From: Telmatospirillum sp. J64-1
Lineage (GTDB): Bacteria > Pseudomonadota > Alphaproteobacteria > Rhodospirillales > Magnetospirillaceae
Assembly (NCBI RefSeq): GCF_006980715.1
Contig: NZ_SBHN01000009.1
Span: forward strand, 1-64,000
Direction of reading: 5' to 3'
Length of the DNA: 64,000 bases
Within the stretch, counting starts at the first letter, position 1, and every line of letters begins with the position of its first letter. The notes beneath the pieces are model-generated. The model did not search any database. It saw only the letters and a list, made by a program, of their open reading frames with translations, and had not been told where the DNA came from. Shown here piece after piece: positions 27,079 through 36,514 of the stretch. Both the position numbers and the translations under genes were made by a program.

Positions 27079-29567
27079 GCAAGCGCGACCTGCTGACGGA
27101 AGTCTGGCGACGCCCGGCAGGCATCCGTGCCCTGACGGAAGTGAACAACGTCTATGTCGGGCGCTATTTCATCGCCACCGCCTTCACCTTCTTCATCTTC
27201 GCGGGCATCCTGGCGCTGCTGATCCGCCTGCAGCTGGCCGTGCCCGACAACGACCTGCTGGACCCGGTCGCCTACAACCAGATCTTCACCATGCACGGCA
27301 CGGCCATGATGTTCCTGGTCGCCGTGCCGATCATGGAGGGCTTCGCCGTCTATCTGCTGCCGCAGATGCTGGGCGCCCGCGACCTGCCCTTTCCTCGCCT
27401 CTCGGCCTTCGGCTATTGGTGCTATGTGCTGGGCGGCATCCTGCTGTTCTCCAGCTTCCTGTTCGGCGCCGCGCCGCTGGACGGCTGGTTCATGTATCCG
27501 CCGCTGTCGCTGTCGCAATTCTCGCCCGGCGTGAATGCCGATTTCTGGCTGCTGGGCATCACCTTCGTCGAAATCTCGGCCCTGACTGCCGCCGTCGAGA
27601 TCATCGTCGGCGTGATGAAGACGCGCGCGCCGCATATGCGCCTGCAGGACATGCCGATCTTCGGATGGTACATGCTGGTCACGGCGCTGATGATCATCTT
27701 CGCCTTCCCGCCGCTGCTGGTCGGCGACGCCATGCTGGAGGGCGAGCGCGCCTTCGGCTTTCCCTTCTTCGATGCCGCGCGCGGCGGCGACCCGGTGATG
27801 TGGCAGCATCTGTTCTGGATCTTCGGCCATCCGGAGGTCTACATCATCTTCCTGCCCGCCGCCGGCATCGTCTCGACCATCCTGCCGGTCATGGTGGGAA
27901 GGCCCCTGGTCGCCCACAACCTGTTCATCCTGTCCGCCGTCAGCACCGGCTTCATCAGCTTCGGGCTGTGGGTTCACCACATGTTCACGGTGGGCATTCC
28001 CCATCTGTCGCTGAACTTCTTCTCCGCCGCCAGCATGGCAGTGGCCATTCCCTCGGGCATCCAGGTCTTCGGCTGGATCGCCACGCTATGGGGCACGCGG
28101 CCCAAGATGACCACGCCCCTGCTGTTCATCCTGGGCTTCCTGTTCATCTTCAGCTTCGGCGGCTTGACCGGAGTGATGGTCGCCTCGGTGCCCTTCGACT
28201 GGCAGGTCCACGACACCCAGTTCGTCGTCGCCCATTTCCACTATGTGCTGGTCGGCGGCATGATCTTTCCCGTCTTCGCCGCCCTCTATTACTGGATGCC
28301 GCTGCATAGCGGCCGCATGATGTCGGAACGGGTCGGCAAGTGGGTGTTCTGGCTGAAATTCATCGGCTTCAACCTGACCTTCGGGCCGCTGCATTTCGCC
28401 GGTCTGCTGGGAATGCCCCGCCGCGTCTATCTGCATCCCGAGGAACTGGGGCTGGGGCCGATCAATTTCGTCAGCACCATCGGCGCCTTCATGATGGGCG
28501 TGGCGGCGCTGCTGTTCATCATCGACCTGATCCGCCACCATCGTCACGGCCCCATCGCCGGCAGCAATCCGTGGAATGCCGGCAGCCTGGAATGGGCCGG
28601 CACCACCCCGATGGCGCCCAGCGGCAGCACCAGCCTCCCTCCCGTCCAATGCCGTTATCCCCTGTGGGAGGACCGCAGCCTGAACGACAGGGTGCAGGCC
28701 GGGGAATTCTACATGGCGATCCCCGCGACCGGGGGACGCGAAACCATGCGCACCGGCTCGATCAGCGGCGAGCCCGAACAGGTGATCGTCCTGCCCGGCC
28801 CCACCTGGATTCCCCTCGCCGCAGCTATCTCCGTCGCTTTCATGATCGTCGGCGGTCTGCTTTACGAAGGCTGGATGATCCTGGTCGGGGGCGTAGTGAC
28901 GCTCTCTCTGCTGGTGCGCTGGTCCTGGAGCACCGATTACCGCCATCCCGAGGAAATCGTGAATGTCGGCATGAATACGCGCCTGCCGACCTACGGTTCC
29001 GCCCCGGACAGTCATGCCTGGTGGGGGCTGGCAACGGCGCTGCTGGCCGATCTGGCGGCCTATGGCGGGCTGCTGTTCTGCTATTTCTACATGTGGACCG
29101 TGGCGCCGGAATGGCCGCCGGAGGGCATCGAGGCGACCGGCGAAAGGCTTCCCGTCGCCATCGCCGCCGCAATCCTGATCCTGGGCAGCGTCATCGTGCA
29201 GGGCTCGGTCATCGCCTTGCGCCGTGGCCATGCCTGGATCGCCAAGCTGGCGATGCCGCTCGCGGCCCTCGCCGGGCTGGCTTGGATCGGCCTGGAACTG
29301 GGGGTGGCGCTGGATGCATGGCCTGAGCCGCAGGCGCATAACTATCCGACCATGGCCTGGGCGGTGCTGGCCTATAACATGCTCCATGTACTGGTTGCCG
29401 TGCTGATGGCCCTGGTCGTGACCCTGCGCCTGTGGCTGGGCCTGGTCACGCCCGAGCGCTCGATCATGATCGATAATACCGCCCTGTTCTGGCACACCAC
29501 CCTCGCCTTCGCCCTGGTCGGTGTGGGCGTGGTCCATTTCTATCCGCTGATGCTGCAGGGGGGATGA
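27075..29567 (+). CDS. Cytochrome c oxidase subunits I and III fused
   Basis: Inner-membrane protein of 830 aa. Residues ~1-540 are the heme-copper subunit I: heme a/a3 and CuB ligands H74, H252 with cross-link Tyr256 (GHPEVY), H301/H302, H387 and H389. The rest (~residues 600-830) is a subunit III-like domain of about five TM helices starting near SHAWWGLATALL. D103 (ARDLPFPR) matches the D-channel entry Asp and E254 the proton-switch Glu. The K-channel Lys position is Gln330 (SGIQVFGW, canonical TGIKxFSW), and the D-channel Asn (N131 in Paracoccus) is Ser110. Such fusions are known in caa3-type oxidases linked to ACIII. O2 reduction coupled to proton transfer is expected; the pumping ratio is uncertain. 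Confidence 0.94.
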   Translation: MSKRDLLTEVWRRPAGIRALTEVNNVYVGRYFIATAFTFFIFAGILALLIRLQLAVPDNDLLDPVAYNQIFTMHGTAMMFLVAVPIMEGFAVYLLPQMLGARDLPFPRLSAFGYWCYVLGGILLFSSFLFGAAPLDGWFMYPPLSLSQFSPGVNADFWLLGITFVEISALTAAVEIIVGVMKTRAPHMRLQDMPIFGWYMLVTALMIIFAFPPLLVGDAMLEGERAFGFPFFDAARGGDPVMWQHLFWIFGHPEVYIIFLPAAGIVSTILPVMVGRPLVAHNLFILSAVSTGFISFGLWVHHMFTVGIPHLSLNFFSAASMAVAIPSGIQVFGWIATLWGTRPKMTTPLLFILGFLFIFSFGGLTGVMVASVPFDWQVHDTQFVVAHFHYVLVGGMIFPVFAALYYWMPLHSGRMMSERVGKWVFWLKFIGFNLTFGPLHFAGLLGMPRRVYLHPEELGLGPINFVSTIGAFMMGVAALLFIIDLIRHHRHGPIAGSNPWNAGSLEWAGTTPMAPSGSTSLPPVQCRYPLWEDRSLNDRVQAGEFYMAIPATGGRETMRTGSISGEPEQVIVLPGPTWIPLAAAISVAFMIVGGLLYEGWMILVGGVVTLSLLVRWSWSTDYRHPEEIVNVGMNTRLPTYGSAPDSHAWWGLATALLADLAAYGGLLFCYFYMWTVAPEWPPEGIEATGERLPVAIAAAILILGSVIVQGSVIALRRGHAWIAKLAMPLAALAGLAWIGLELGVALDAWPEPQAHNYPTMAWAVLAYNMLHVLVAVLMALVVTLRLWLGLVTPERSIMIDNTALFWHTTLAFALVGVGVVHFYPLMLQGG

Positions 29568-29884
29568 TGCGAAGCCTGTTCGCCGTCACCCTTGCCCCTG
29601 CGATCTGGATCCTGTTCTTCCTGGTCGTCTATGTCTTCGAGATCATGGGCTGCCGGTTCGAACTGGACCGAGGCCTGATCGCGGGCGTGGGGCTGACGGT
29701 ATCGGCGCTGACCATCCTGGCCATCATCGTAGTGGCCGTCTTTGCCTGGCGGCGCTGGAGGCGCAATCCCCGCGACGGCACCGAATCCTTCCTGGGCCAG
29801 ATCGGCTTCCTGCTCTGCCTGTCCTCGCTGGTCGCCACCATCTGGGTGGCCCTGCCTATTTTCCTGGTGCCGGCATGCATGTGA
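29564..29884 (+). CDS. Small three-TM membrane protein of the oxidase operon
   Basis: Protein of 106 aa with three predicted TM helices (residues ~8-28, ~40-62, ~80-103). It overlaps the CoxI-III stop through ATGATG and overlaps the next cytochrome gene by ten bases, so it is fully embedded in the operon. It has no metal-binding motif. It could be a subunit IV-like or assembly protein of the caa3 oxidase. I do not recognise a named family. Confidence 0.75.
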   Translation: MMRSLFAVTLAPAIWILFFLVVYVFEIMGCRFELDRGLIAGVGLTVSALTILAIIVVAVFAWRRWRRNPRDGTESFLGQIGFLLCLSSLVATIWVALPIFLVPACM

Positions 29885-30534
29885 TCCGAACCAGCCTGAT
29901 CCTTCTCCTGGCCGCCGCCCTACATCCGGCCGCCGCCCAGCCGGTCACCCCGGACCCGGAGAACGGCCACCGCCTGGCCTCGGGCGGCAATGAACGCGCC
30001 GGGCCCTGCTTCACCTGCCACGGCCTGCATGGCGAGGGCGACGACGCCAACGGCGCCCCGCGCCTCGCCGGCCTCAGCGCCTATTACATCTACAAGCAGA
30101 TGAAGAACTTCACCGAGGACACCAGGCACAACGACATCATGACGCCCATCGCCGAGGAGATGAGCCTTCAGGAATGGTGGGATGTCGGGGCCTTCTACGA
30201 AGGGCTGGACACGCCCCTGCCCCCGCCGCCGGAGCCCAACGAGGCGGACATGGCGATGCTGCAACGGGGCGAGGAAATCGCCCTGCACGGCCTGCCGCAA
30301 AGCGGAGTCCCGGCCTGCGCCGCCTGCCATGGACGGCAAGGGGAAGGGGCGATGAATTCGGTTCCCTACCTGGCCGGACAGGGACGGAACTACATGGAAC
30401 TCCAGTTCCGCCACTGGCTGGAAGGCGAACGCAGCAACGATCCCGTGGGCGGCATGCAGCATATCGCCCGCCTGCTCTCGCCCGAAGATGTCAGGGCGGT
30501 CTCCGCCTGGTTCGCCCGACAGCGGCCAGAATAG
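29875..30534 (+). CDS. Diheme cytochrome c (c4-like)
   Basis: Periplasmic protein of 219 aa. A Sec signal peptide (~residues 1-21, LILLLAAALHPAAAQ) is followed by two heme c sites, CFTCH and CAACH, in two similar cytochrome domains with candidate Met ligands (DIMTPIAEEM; GGMQHIARL). It ends the oxidase run and stops one base short of the convergent actF stop. It may shuttle electrons from alternative complex III to the oxidase. Confidence 0.9.
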   Translation: MHVIRTSLILLLAAALHPAAAQPVTPDPENGHRLASGGNERAGPCFTCHGLHGEGDDANGAPRLAGLSAYYIYKQMKNFTEDTRHNDIMTPIAEEMSLQEWWDVGAFYEGLDTPLPPPPEPNEADMAMLQRGEEIALHGLPQSGVPACAACHGRQGEGAMNSVPYLAGQGRNYMELQFRHWLEGERSNDPVGGMQHIARLLSPEDVRAVSAWFARQRPE

Positions 30535-30535
30535 C

Positions 30536-31453
30536 TTACAGCCGCAGGCCGGGCAGCACCATCCAGCCCGCTTCCAGCATATGCATGGCAAACAGCAGCA
30601 CCGCCACCCCGGCCAGGATACGGCGGCTGCTGCGCGCCCAGGACAGCAGCAGGATCAGCGGCAGCAGGAATTGCAGCAGCACCAGGCCCCAGGGGATAAG
30701 AGCCCAGACTCCTTCGGAACGTTGCAGATACCAGCTCACCTCATGGGGCAGGTCGACCGACCAGATCACCAGATATTGCATGAAGGCCAGATAGCCCCAT
30801 AGCAGCACCGCCGCCAGCAGCAGGCTCGCCAGCGTCTTCCGGGCCGGCAAGGCCATCGGGCTGCGCAAGGCGACCGCCACCAGAAGCGCCAGCGCCCCGA
30901 GCACGAGTTGGCTCATGAACAGCAGGCCGAAGACCGAGGAATTGAACTCGGGCTCCAGGGTCATGAGCCAGTCCACCCCGGCCAGCGAGGCGGTGATGGT
31001 ATAGGCCGCCATCCCCAGCCCGGCCACCACCGGATGACGGCCCGGCCGCAGCAGCAGCCAGGCGGTGAGGATCCAGCTGGCGAAATAGACGACGCTGCGG
31101 GCGATGAAGAACCAGTCCTGCAGCCACACGCCCTTGCCGCCCGGGCCTTCCCAGCCCGGCCGGGCCCAGGGATAGAGGACCTCCAGCCCCACCAGGACCG
31201 GGACGAACAGCAGGGCGGCAAGCGGCAGCAGGCGGGTCGCACCGCGCAGCAGCGGCCCCAGGTTCCGGCCCCACTCCCCCCCGGCCAGCTGATGGATCAT
31301 CAGCAAGGCCAGCGCCCCCAGCGGAACGGCGGTCAGCCCCACCAGCAGCGCCAGATAGAGGCCCAGCCAGAAGGCCGATCCGGCCAGGGCGGCGGCCATG
31401 CCCAGCAGGAAGGCGGCCAGCCCGCCGCCCGCGATCGCCATCCGCAAAGTCAC
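30536..31453 (-). CDS. actF: Alternative complex III subunit ActF (integral membrane)
   Basis: Hydrophobic protein of 305 aa with about eight or more TM helices, resembling a shortened ActC/NrfD-type quinol-interacting subunit (ITASLAGVDWLMTLEPEF is a characteristic ActF segment). The GTG start was chosen because it overlaps the actE stop as GTGA and has GGGGGAGG upstream; an ATG four codons later is too far from that site. It is last in the actABCDEF operon. Confidence 0.88.
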   Translation of the reverse strand: MTLRMAIAGGGLAAFLLGMAAALAGSAFWLGLYLALLVGLTAVPLGALALLMIHQLAGGEWGRNLGPLLRGATRLLPLAALLFVPVLVGLEVLYPWARPGWEGPGGKGVWLQDWFFIARSVVYFASWILTAWLLLRPGRHPVVAGLGMAAYTITASLAGVDWLMTLEPEFNSSVFGLLFMSQLVLGALALLVAVALRSPMALPARKTLASLLLAAVLLWGYLAFMQYLVIWSVDLPHEVSWYLQRSEGVWALIPWGLVLLQFLLPLILLLSWARSSRRILAGVAVLLFAMHMLEAGWMVLPGLRL

Positions 31454-31917
31454 GGGGCACCTCCCCCGTTCCGCAATTCCATGACATGGGCGGCGATCGC
31501 CCAACGGTCGGCATGGCCGATGCGGTCGGCCATGGGATACATCACCCCCACGCCCCGTTCGATGACCTCCACGATCTCTTCCAGGCTGGCTGCATGTTCC
31601 GCAGCGGTGAAAGGCGGCGGATGGGGCATGGTACGCCCGGCGACATGCCCGTTGCCCCCGCCATCGGCGCCGTGGCAGGGAGTGCAATAGACGGCGTAGC
31701 GGTCGCGGCCATGCGCCACCAGGTCCGGCGTGATCTCGGGCGGGGCCGGGCTTTCCAGCTGGCCGCGCGCCACCGTCCCTTCGACCGGCATCTGCCATGT
31801 CCGTCCACCGGGCAGGTCGGGGGCGGGATCATAAGTTCGGTACCGGTCCTGGTTGGCCATGTCGTCGCATCCGGCCAAAAACAGGGCCATGCCCAGCAAT
31901 CCGAAGGCCGTTCTCAT
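31450..31917 (-). CDS. actE: Alternative complex III subunit ActE, monoheme cytochrome c lipoprotein
   Basis: Protein of 155 aa. The lipobox LAGC near residue 16 is followed by one heme site, CTPCH, and a likely distal Met in GVMYPMADRI. In ACIII this subunit passes electrons from the pentaheme ActA to the oxidase or a soluble cytochrome. ATGA overlap with actD and GTGA overlap with actF show coupling. Confidence 0.92.
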   Translation of the reverse strand: MRTAFGLLGMALFLAGCDDMANQDRYRTYDPAPDLPGGRTWQMPVEGTVARGQLESPAPPEITPDLVAHGRDRYAVYCTPCHGADGGGNGHVAGRTMPHPPPFTAAEHAASLEEIVEVIERGVGVMYPMADRIGHADRWAIAAHVMELRNGGGAP

Positions 31918-32447
31918 CGCGGCACCTCGTCCAGGGCGACCGGCCCCAGCCCTTCAAGGAAGGCACGGGTGCGGCGCGGTTCGTAGACCGGGTCGCTGGC
32001 CTGGATGGACAGGAAGAAACGGGAATCGGAGGCCAGATGGAAGCGCTCCATCTTCAGCAGCGGATGCGTCTTCCGGCCCGGCAGGCCGTTGAGATAGAGC
32101 ATCGCCGCCACACCGACGACCGTGGCGCCGACCGTGGCGATCTCGAAGGTCGGCAGCACGAAGGCAGGCCAAGCCGCCAGCGGGCGCCCGCCGATATTCA
32201 GGGGGTAATCGACCACATTGATCCACCATTGCAGCAACAGCGCCGCCCCGCCGACAACGATGCCTCCCGCCAGATGGAGGGGGTCGATCTTGTTCTCCTG
32301 GAAATCCAAGGCATCGGCCAGCCCCTCGACGGGAAAAGGCGTATGGGCCTCGAATTCGGTGTAACCGGCCTCGCGCGTGCGGCGCACGGCTTCGATCAGG
32401 CGGTCGGAATCGTCGAATTCGGCCAGCAGCCCCCAGGGACGGTTCAT
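31914..32447 (-). CDS. actD: Alternative complex III subunit ActD (DUF3341)
   Basis: Protein of 177 aa. The soluble N-terminal part (MNRPWGLLAEFDDSDRLIEA) is followed by two TM helices (~residues 57-80 and ~98-120) and a basic C-terminal tail. This is the standard DUF3341 layout. The ATG overlaps the actC stop (ATGA). It has no cofactor; the role is structural within ACIII. Confidence 0.92.
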   Translation of the reverse strand: MNRPWGLLAEFDDSDRLIEAVRRTREAGYTEFEAHTPFPVEGLADALDFQENKIDPLHLAGGIVVGGAALLLQWWINVVDYPLNIGGRPLAAWPAFVLPTFEIATVGATVVGVAAMLYLNGLPGRKTHPLLKMERFHLASDSRFFLSIQASDPVYEPRRTRAFLEGLGPVALDEVPR

Positions 32448-33793
32448 TCCTCGTCCCCCTTCATCCGCCGCTCCGCCGCCAGTTCCTCCTTCAGCTCGAA
32501 CATCGACACCAAGGGCAGGAAGCGGGCGAATAGCAGGAATAGCACGGCGAACAGGCCGATCGAGCCGATGAACAGCCCCCATTCCCAGATGGTCGTCTCG
32601 TAGCCATGCCAGGAAGACGGCAGGAAATCGCGGTACAGGCCGGTGACGATCAGCAGATAGCGCTCCAGCCACATGCCCACCGCCGCCCCCAGGGCGATCA
32701 CGAACAGCATCGGCACCGACCGGCGGATCCGGCGGAACCACAGAAGCTGGATCAGCACGATGTTGAGGAACAGCGAGCCCCAGGCGCTCCAGGCATAGCG
32801 CCCGAAAAGGCGGTCATGCAGGGTCTGCATCTCGTGGATGTCGCCGGAATACCAGGCGTGGAAGGCATCGGCGAGATAGCCATAGGCGGTCAGCAATCCG
32901 GTCGCCAGCAGCAGCTTGGCCAGGATATCGAGATGCTTCAGGGTCAGCAGATTGCCCAGATGGAAGGCATGGCGCAGCACCACCGCCAGCAGGATCACCA
33001 CGGCAACGCCCGAGAAGACGGCGCCCTGCACGAAGAAGGGCGGGAAGATGGTGGTGTGCCAGCCCGGCACCGGCCCGCCGGCGAACAGCATGGCGACACC
33101 GCTATGGACCGTCACCACCAGATGGAAGGTGATCAAGGCGATGGCGACATAGGCTTGGCGCCAGCGTTCCCAATGCTGCGCCGTGCCCCGCCAGCCCAAG
33201 GCGAGACGGCCATAGATGGCCCGCGCCAGCGGCTTGGTGGTCTTGTCGCGCATGGTCGCCAGATCGGGGATCATGCCAACATACCAGAACAGGAAGGACA
33301 CGGTGATATAGGCCGTGAAGGAAAAGACGTCCCAGACCAGCGGGCTGCGGAATTGCGGCCACAGGTCCATGGTATTGGGATAGGGGAACATCCAATAGAA
33401 GAGTTCCGGCTTGCCCAGATGCAGGATCGGGAACAGCGCCGCACAGATGGCCGCGAACAGGGTCATCGCCTCGGCGAAGCGGTTGAGCGAGTTGCGCCAT
33501 TGCTGGCCCATCACCAGCAGCAGGGCCGAGATCATGGTCCCGGCATGGCCGATCCCCACCCACCACACGGTATTGACGATATCCAGGCCCCAATTGACCG
33601 GGACATTCAGCCCCCAGATCCCCACCCCGGCGATGAACAGCCAGCCGGTGGACAGGAAGAAGATGCCCAGCATCAGAAGCGACAGGGCCATCAGCATCCA
33701 CCAGCGCCGCCGTGCCGGGGGATGTAGGGTGATGTCCGTCACCTGCTGGGTGACGGTTTCATAGGTTTCCTCGCTAGAGAGCAGCCGGGACAT
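32444..33793 (-). CDS. actC: Alternative complex III subunit ActC (NrfD/PsrC family)
   Basis: Inner-membrane protein of 449 aa with about ten TM helices. NrfD-like segments include NWGLDIVNTVWWVGIGHAGTMIS and FPYPNTMDLWPQFRSPLVWD. It is the quinol-binding subunit that passes electrons to ActB. The ATG shares one base with the actB stop (TGATG). Length and helix number are normal. Confidence 0.94.
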   Translation of the reverse strand: MSRLLSSEETYETVTQQVTDITLHPPARRRWWMLMALSLLMLGIFFLSTGWLFIAGVGIWGLNVPVNWGLDIVNTVWWVGIGHAGTMISALLLVMGQQWRNSLNRFAEAMTLFAAICAALFPILHLGKPELFYWMFPYPNTMDLWPQFRSPLVWDVFSFTAYITVSFLFWYVGMIPDLATMRDKTTKPLARAIYGRLALGWRGTAQHWERWRQAYVAIALITFHLVVTVHSGVAMLFAGGPVPGWHTTIFPPFFVQGAVFSGVAVVILLAVVLRHAFHLGNLLTLKHLDILAKLLLATGLLTAYGYLADAFHAWYSGDIHEMQTLHDRLFGRYAWSAWGSLFLNIVLIQLLWFRRIRRSVPMLFVIALGAAVGMWLERYLLIVTGLYRDFLPSSWHGYETTIWEWGLFIGSIGLFAVLFLLFARFLPLVSMFELKEELAAERRMKGDEE

Positions 33794-36507
33794 CAGGCCT
33801 GGCCCTCCCGGTCCCGCACCGCCGCCAGATAGGTCGTGCGCGGCCAGGTGTTCAGTTCTTCCAGCAGCCGGTAATTGCGCGGATTGGCCCGCGCCCGCGA
33901 AACCGCCGAGTCAGGATTGTTCAGGTCGCCGAAGATGATGGCCCCGGCCGGGCAGGCATCCTGGCAGGCGGTGGTGACCTCGCCCTCGGCGATCGGGCGG
34001 CCCTCCATTTCTGCCTGGATGCGGGCGGCATTGATGCGCTGGACGCAATAGGTGCATTTCTCCATCACCCCGCGCCCGCGCACCGTCACATCCGGGTTGC
34101 GCTGGGCCGGCGCCGTCTCCGGCTGACGGGCGGAATATTCGTAGTAATTGAAGCGCCGGACCTTGTAGGGGCAATAGCTGGAGCAGGTGCGGGTGCCGAT
34201 GCAGCGGTTATAGACCATCTGGTTCAGCCCTTCCGGCCCGTGCACGGTGGCATTGACCGGGCAGCCAACTTCGCAGGGCGCCTTCTCGCAATGCATGCAG
34301 GGCACCGGCAGGAAGCGTGTATCGCCGCTCAAATCGTAGGAATCCACCCGCAGCCAATGCATCTCGCGCCCGATCAGAACCTCGTCCTTGCCGACCACGG
34401 GAACGTTGTTCTCGGCCATGCAGGCGACCACGCAGGCATTGCAGCCGGTACAAAGATCGGTATCGACGACCATGCCCCAGGCATAGCTTTCATAGGTCCA
34501 GGGCGGATAGATCGAGGGCTGGCGCTCCGTCGGCTGGGGCATGGCCTCGCCCGGCGCCACCACGGGCACGAGGTCGCGCCCGCCCATTTCATGATAAAGC
34601 TGGGTCTCGGCGATCCGCGCCTGCCCCCCGGCCCGCGCAAGGCTCGCCCCCGTCAGCCGCCAGGGCGAAGCGGCGGGACGCAGAGTATAAGCGTCATAAC
34701 CGATCCCCGTCGCCAGGCGCCCGCCCTGCCTCCGGCCATAGCCCAGGAACAGCGTGACCGTATCCTCGGCCTGGAAGGGCATGATCCAGGCCGGGACGTT
34801 CACCGACCGCCCACCGGCCGTGACCTGGATAAGGGCACCGTTCCGCACCCCCAGCGCCTGGGCCGTGCCGGACGAAATCAGGGCCACGTTGTCCCAGACG
34901 ATCTTGTTCAGCGGCTTGGGCAATTCCTGGAGCCAGGGATTGTTGGCAAAGCGCCCGTCCCAGATGGTGGGGTCCGGCCGGAAGACGATCTCGAGTCCCT
35001 GCGGTGGCCCCTCCGGCGGCGGAACGGGCGGAACCGGCCGGACCTGGACGGCAACGGGCGGCGGGGCCGAGCCCTCCACCAGCCCGTCATGCAGGGCCCG
35101 CCGCCAGGCATCCTCGCTGCCCAACGGCCCGGCCCAGGTGGCGCGGACCTCGTCGAGCGCGGAAACCCTCTGCCCCAGCACCGCCGGCAGGATCGCCGCC
35201 GCCTCGATTCCGTTGCGCAAGGGACGGATCATCGGCTGCATGATGATCGCCGTGCCGTCCACGGCCCGGGCATCGCCCCAGCTTTCCAGCGCATGGGCCA
35301 GCGGCAGATGCCACTGGCAGAGCAAGGCCGTCTCGTCCTGATAGAGGCCCGCATGGATTCTCAACGGCACCCGTTCCAGCGCCGCGGGGAAATCGAGATC
35401 GGCCGGGGCCGTATAGGCCGGATTGGCATCAAGGATCAGCAGCGATCCCACCTGCCCCGCCGCCATTTCCTCCACCAAGTCGGCCAGCCCGCCCTGCCCC
35501 GGCACGGCCACCGGCTCGGTCAGGATCATGGCATCGCCGCCAGTCTGCCGGGTGATCGCCAAGCCGAGGGCCTGGACTTCCACCGGCAAGGTCGAGGACA
35601 CGGCGACGATGCCGCCCCGGTTCCGCAGGTCGGCAGCGGCACGGGCGATCCAGTCCTGTTCTTCCTCCGTCAGGCCCGGCGGCGCCTCGGCGAGTCCGAA
35701 GGCCGCACCCAGGGCGGAAACCATCATCGGCAGACGGTATTCCGACACGGCTTGGCGGCGATGAGCCCCCGCCCCAGTCAGGCTGGGCGTGGCCTCCGCC
35801 ACCCACAGGCGCGGCGGACGCTCGGCCTCCCTGCGGGCATCGGCCCAATCGCGCACATGGCGCATCTGGTCGGGACCAGGGCCGAGCAGGTCCTCGCCCA
35901 GGCTGACCACCACCGGCGCCCGGTCCAGGCGCCAATGCACATCCAGTCGCTGCCCGAAAGCCAGTTCCGTGGCCTGGGCGCGCAGGCCACGCCCCACCGG
36001 CTCGAAGACATGCCAGCGGGCATCGGGGCGCCGGGCCAGCAGGTCCTCGATCTGCCGCTGAAGGGTCGGCGAGGTGACGCTGCCGGTCAGCAGGCGCAGG
36101 GGGGCGGGGATGTCGGCCAGGGCCGTGAAGGCCTCTTCCCAGGTCGCCACCACGCCCTCGCGGATGACTTCGCCCGAGCGGTCGGGATCGTAGAGTTCCA
36201 GCACCGCAGCCTGCAGGAAGGGGTCGCTGCCCCGCGACGCCGCCGGATGCAAGGCATTGCCGTCCAGTTTGGTCGGCCGCCCGTCATGGATTTCCGCCAG
36301 CACCGGCTGGGCATAGCCTTCGAACAGTGTCGCGGTGGCATAGAAGCGCGGACGGCCCGGCACCACGTCCTCGGGCTGGACGACATAGGGGATCGCTTCG
36401 GACGGCGGCCCCTCGCCGCAACCGGCCAGCGCCGCCATGGCCATCGAGGCGGCCATGACCTTCAGGAATTCGCGGCGGCTGGGCAAATCGGCGGTTTCGT
36501 CGTCCAT
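33793..36507 (-). CDS. actB: Alternative complex III subunit ActB (molybdopterin-like plus Fe-S)
   Basis: Periplasmic-facing protein of 904 aa. A Tat-like signal with lipobox (SRREFLKVMAASMAMAALAGC) leads into a long molybdopterin-oxidoreductase-like region with no visible molybdenum ligand, as in other ACIII complexes. The C-terminal ~270 aa is an iron-sulfur domain with four cysteine clusters: CTGCNACVVAC, CMHCEKAPCEVGCP, CIGTRTCSSYCP and CTYC with CQDACP. The ATG at MDDETADLP lies seven bases after the actA stop. A long antisense frame across it is a codon-bias artefact. Confidence 0.94.
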   Translation of the reverse strand: MDDETADLPSRREFLKVMAASMAMAALAGCGEGPPSEAIPYVVQPEDVVPGRPRFYATATLFEGYAQPVLAEIHDGRPTKLDGNALHPAASRGSDPFLQAAVLELYDPDRSGEVIREGVVATWEEAFTALADIPAPLRLLTGSVTSPTLQRQIEDLLARRPDARWHVFEPVGRGLRAQATELAFGQRLDVHWRLDRAPVVVSLGEDLLGPGPDQMRHVRDWADARREAERPPRLWVAEATPSLTGAGAHRRQAVSEYRLPMMVSALGAAFGLAEAPPGLTEEEQDWIARAAADLRNRGGIVAVSSTLPVEVQALGLAITRQTGGDAMILTEPVAVPGQGGLADLVEEMAAGQVGSLLILDANPAYTAPADLDFPAALERVPLRIHAGLYQDETALLCQWHLPLAHALESWGDARAVDGTAIIMQPMIRPLRNGIEAAAILPAVLGQRVSALDEVRATWAGPLGSEDAWRRALHDGLVEGSAPPPVAVQVRPVPPVPPPEGPPQGLEIVFRPDPTIWDGRFANNPWLQELPKPLNKIVWDNVALISSGTAQALGVRNGALIQVTAGGRSVNVPAWIMPFQAEDTVTLFLGYGRRQGGRLATGIGYDAYTLRPAASPWRLTGASLARAGGQARIAETQLYHEMGGRDLVPVVAPGEAMPQPTERQPSIYPPWTYESYAWGMVVDTDLCTGCNACVVACMAENNVPVVGKDEVLIGREMHWLRVDSYDLSGDTRFLPVPCMHCEKAPCEVGCPVNATVHGPEGLNQMVYNRCIGTRTCSSYCPYKVRRFNYYEYSARQPETAPAQRNPDVTVRGRGVMEKCTYCVQRINAARIQAEMEGRPIAEGEVTTACQDACPAGAIIFGDLNNPDSAVSRARANPRNYRLLEELNTWPRTTYLAAVRDREGQA

Positions 36508-36514
36508 GAGTTCC

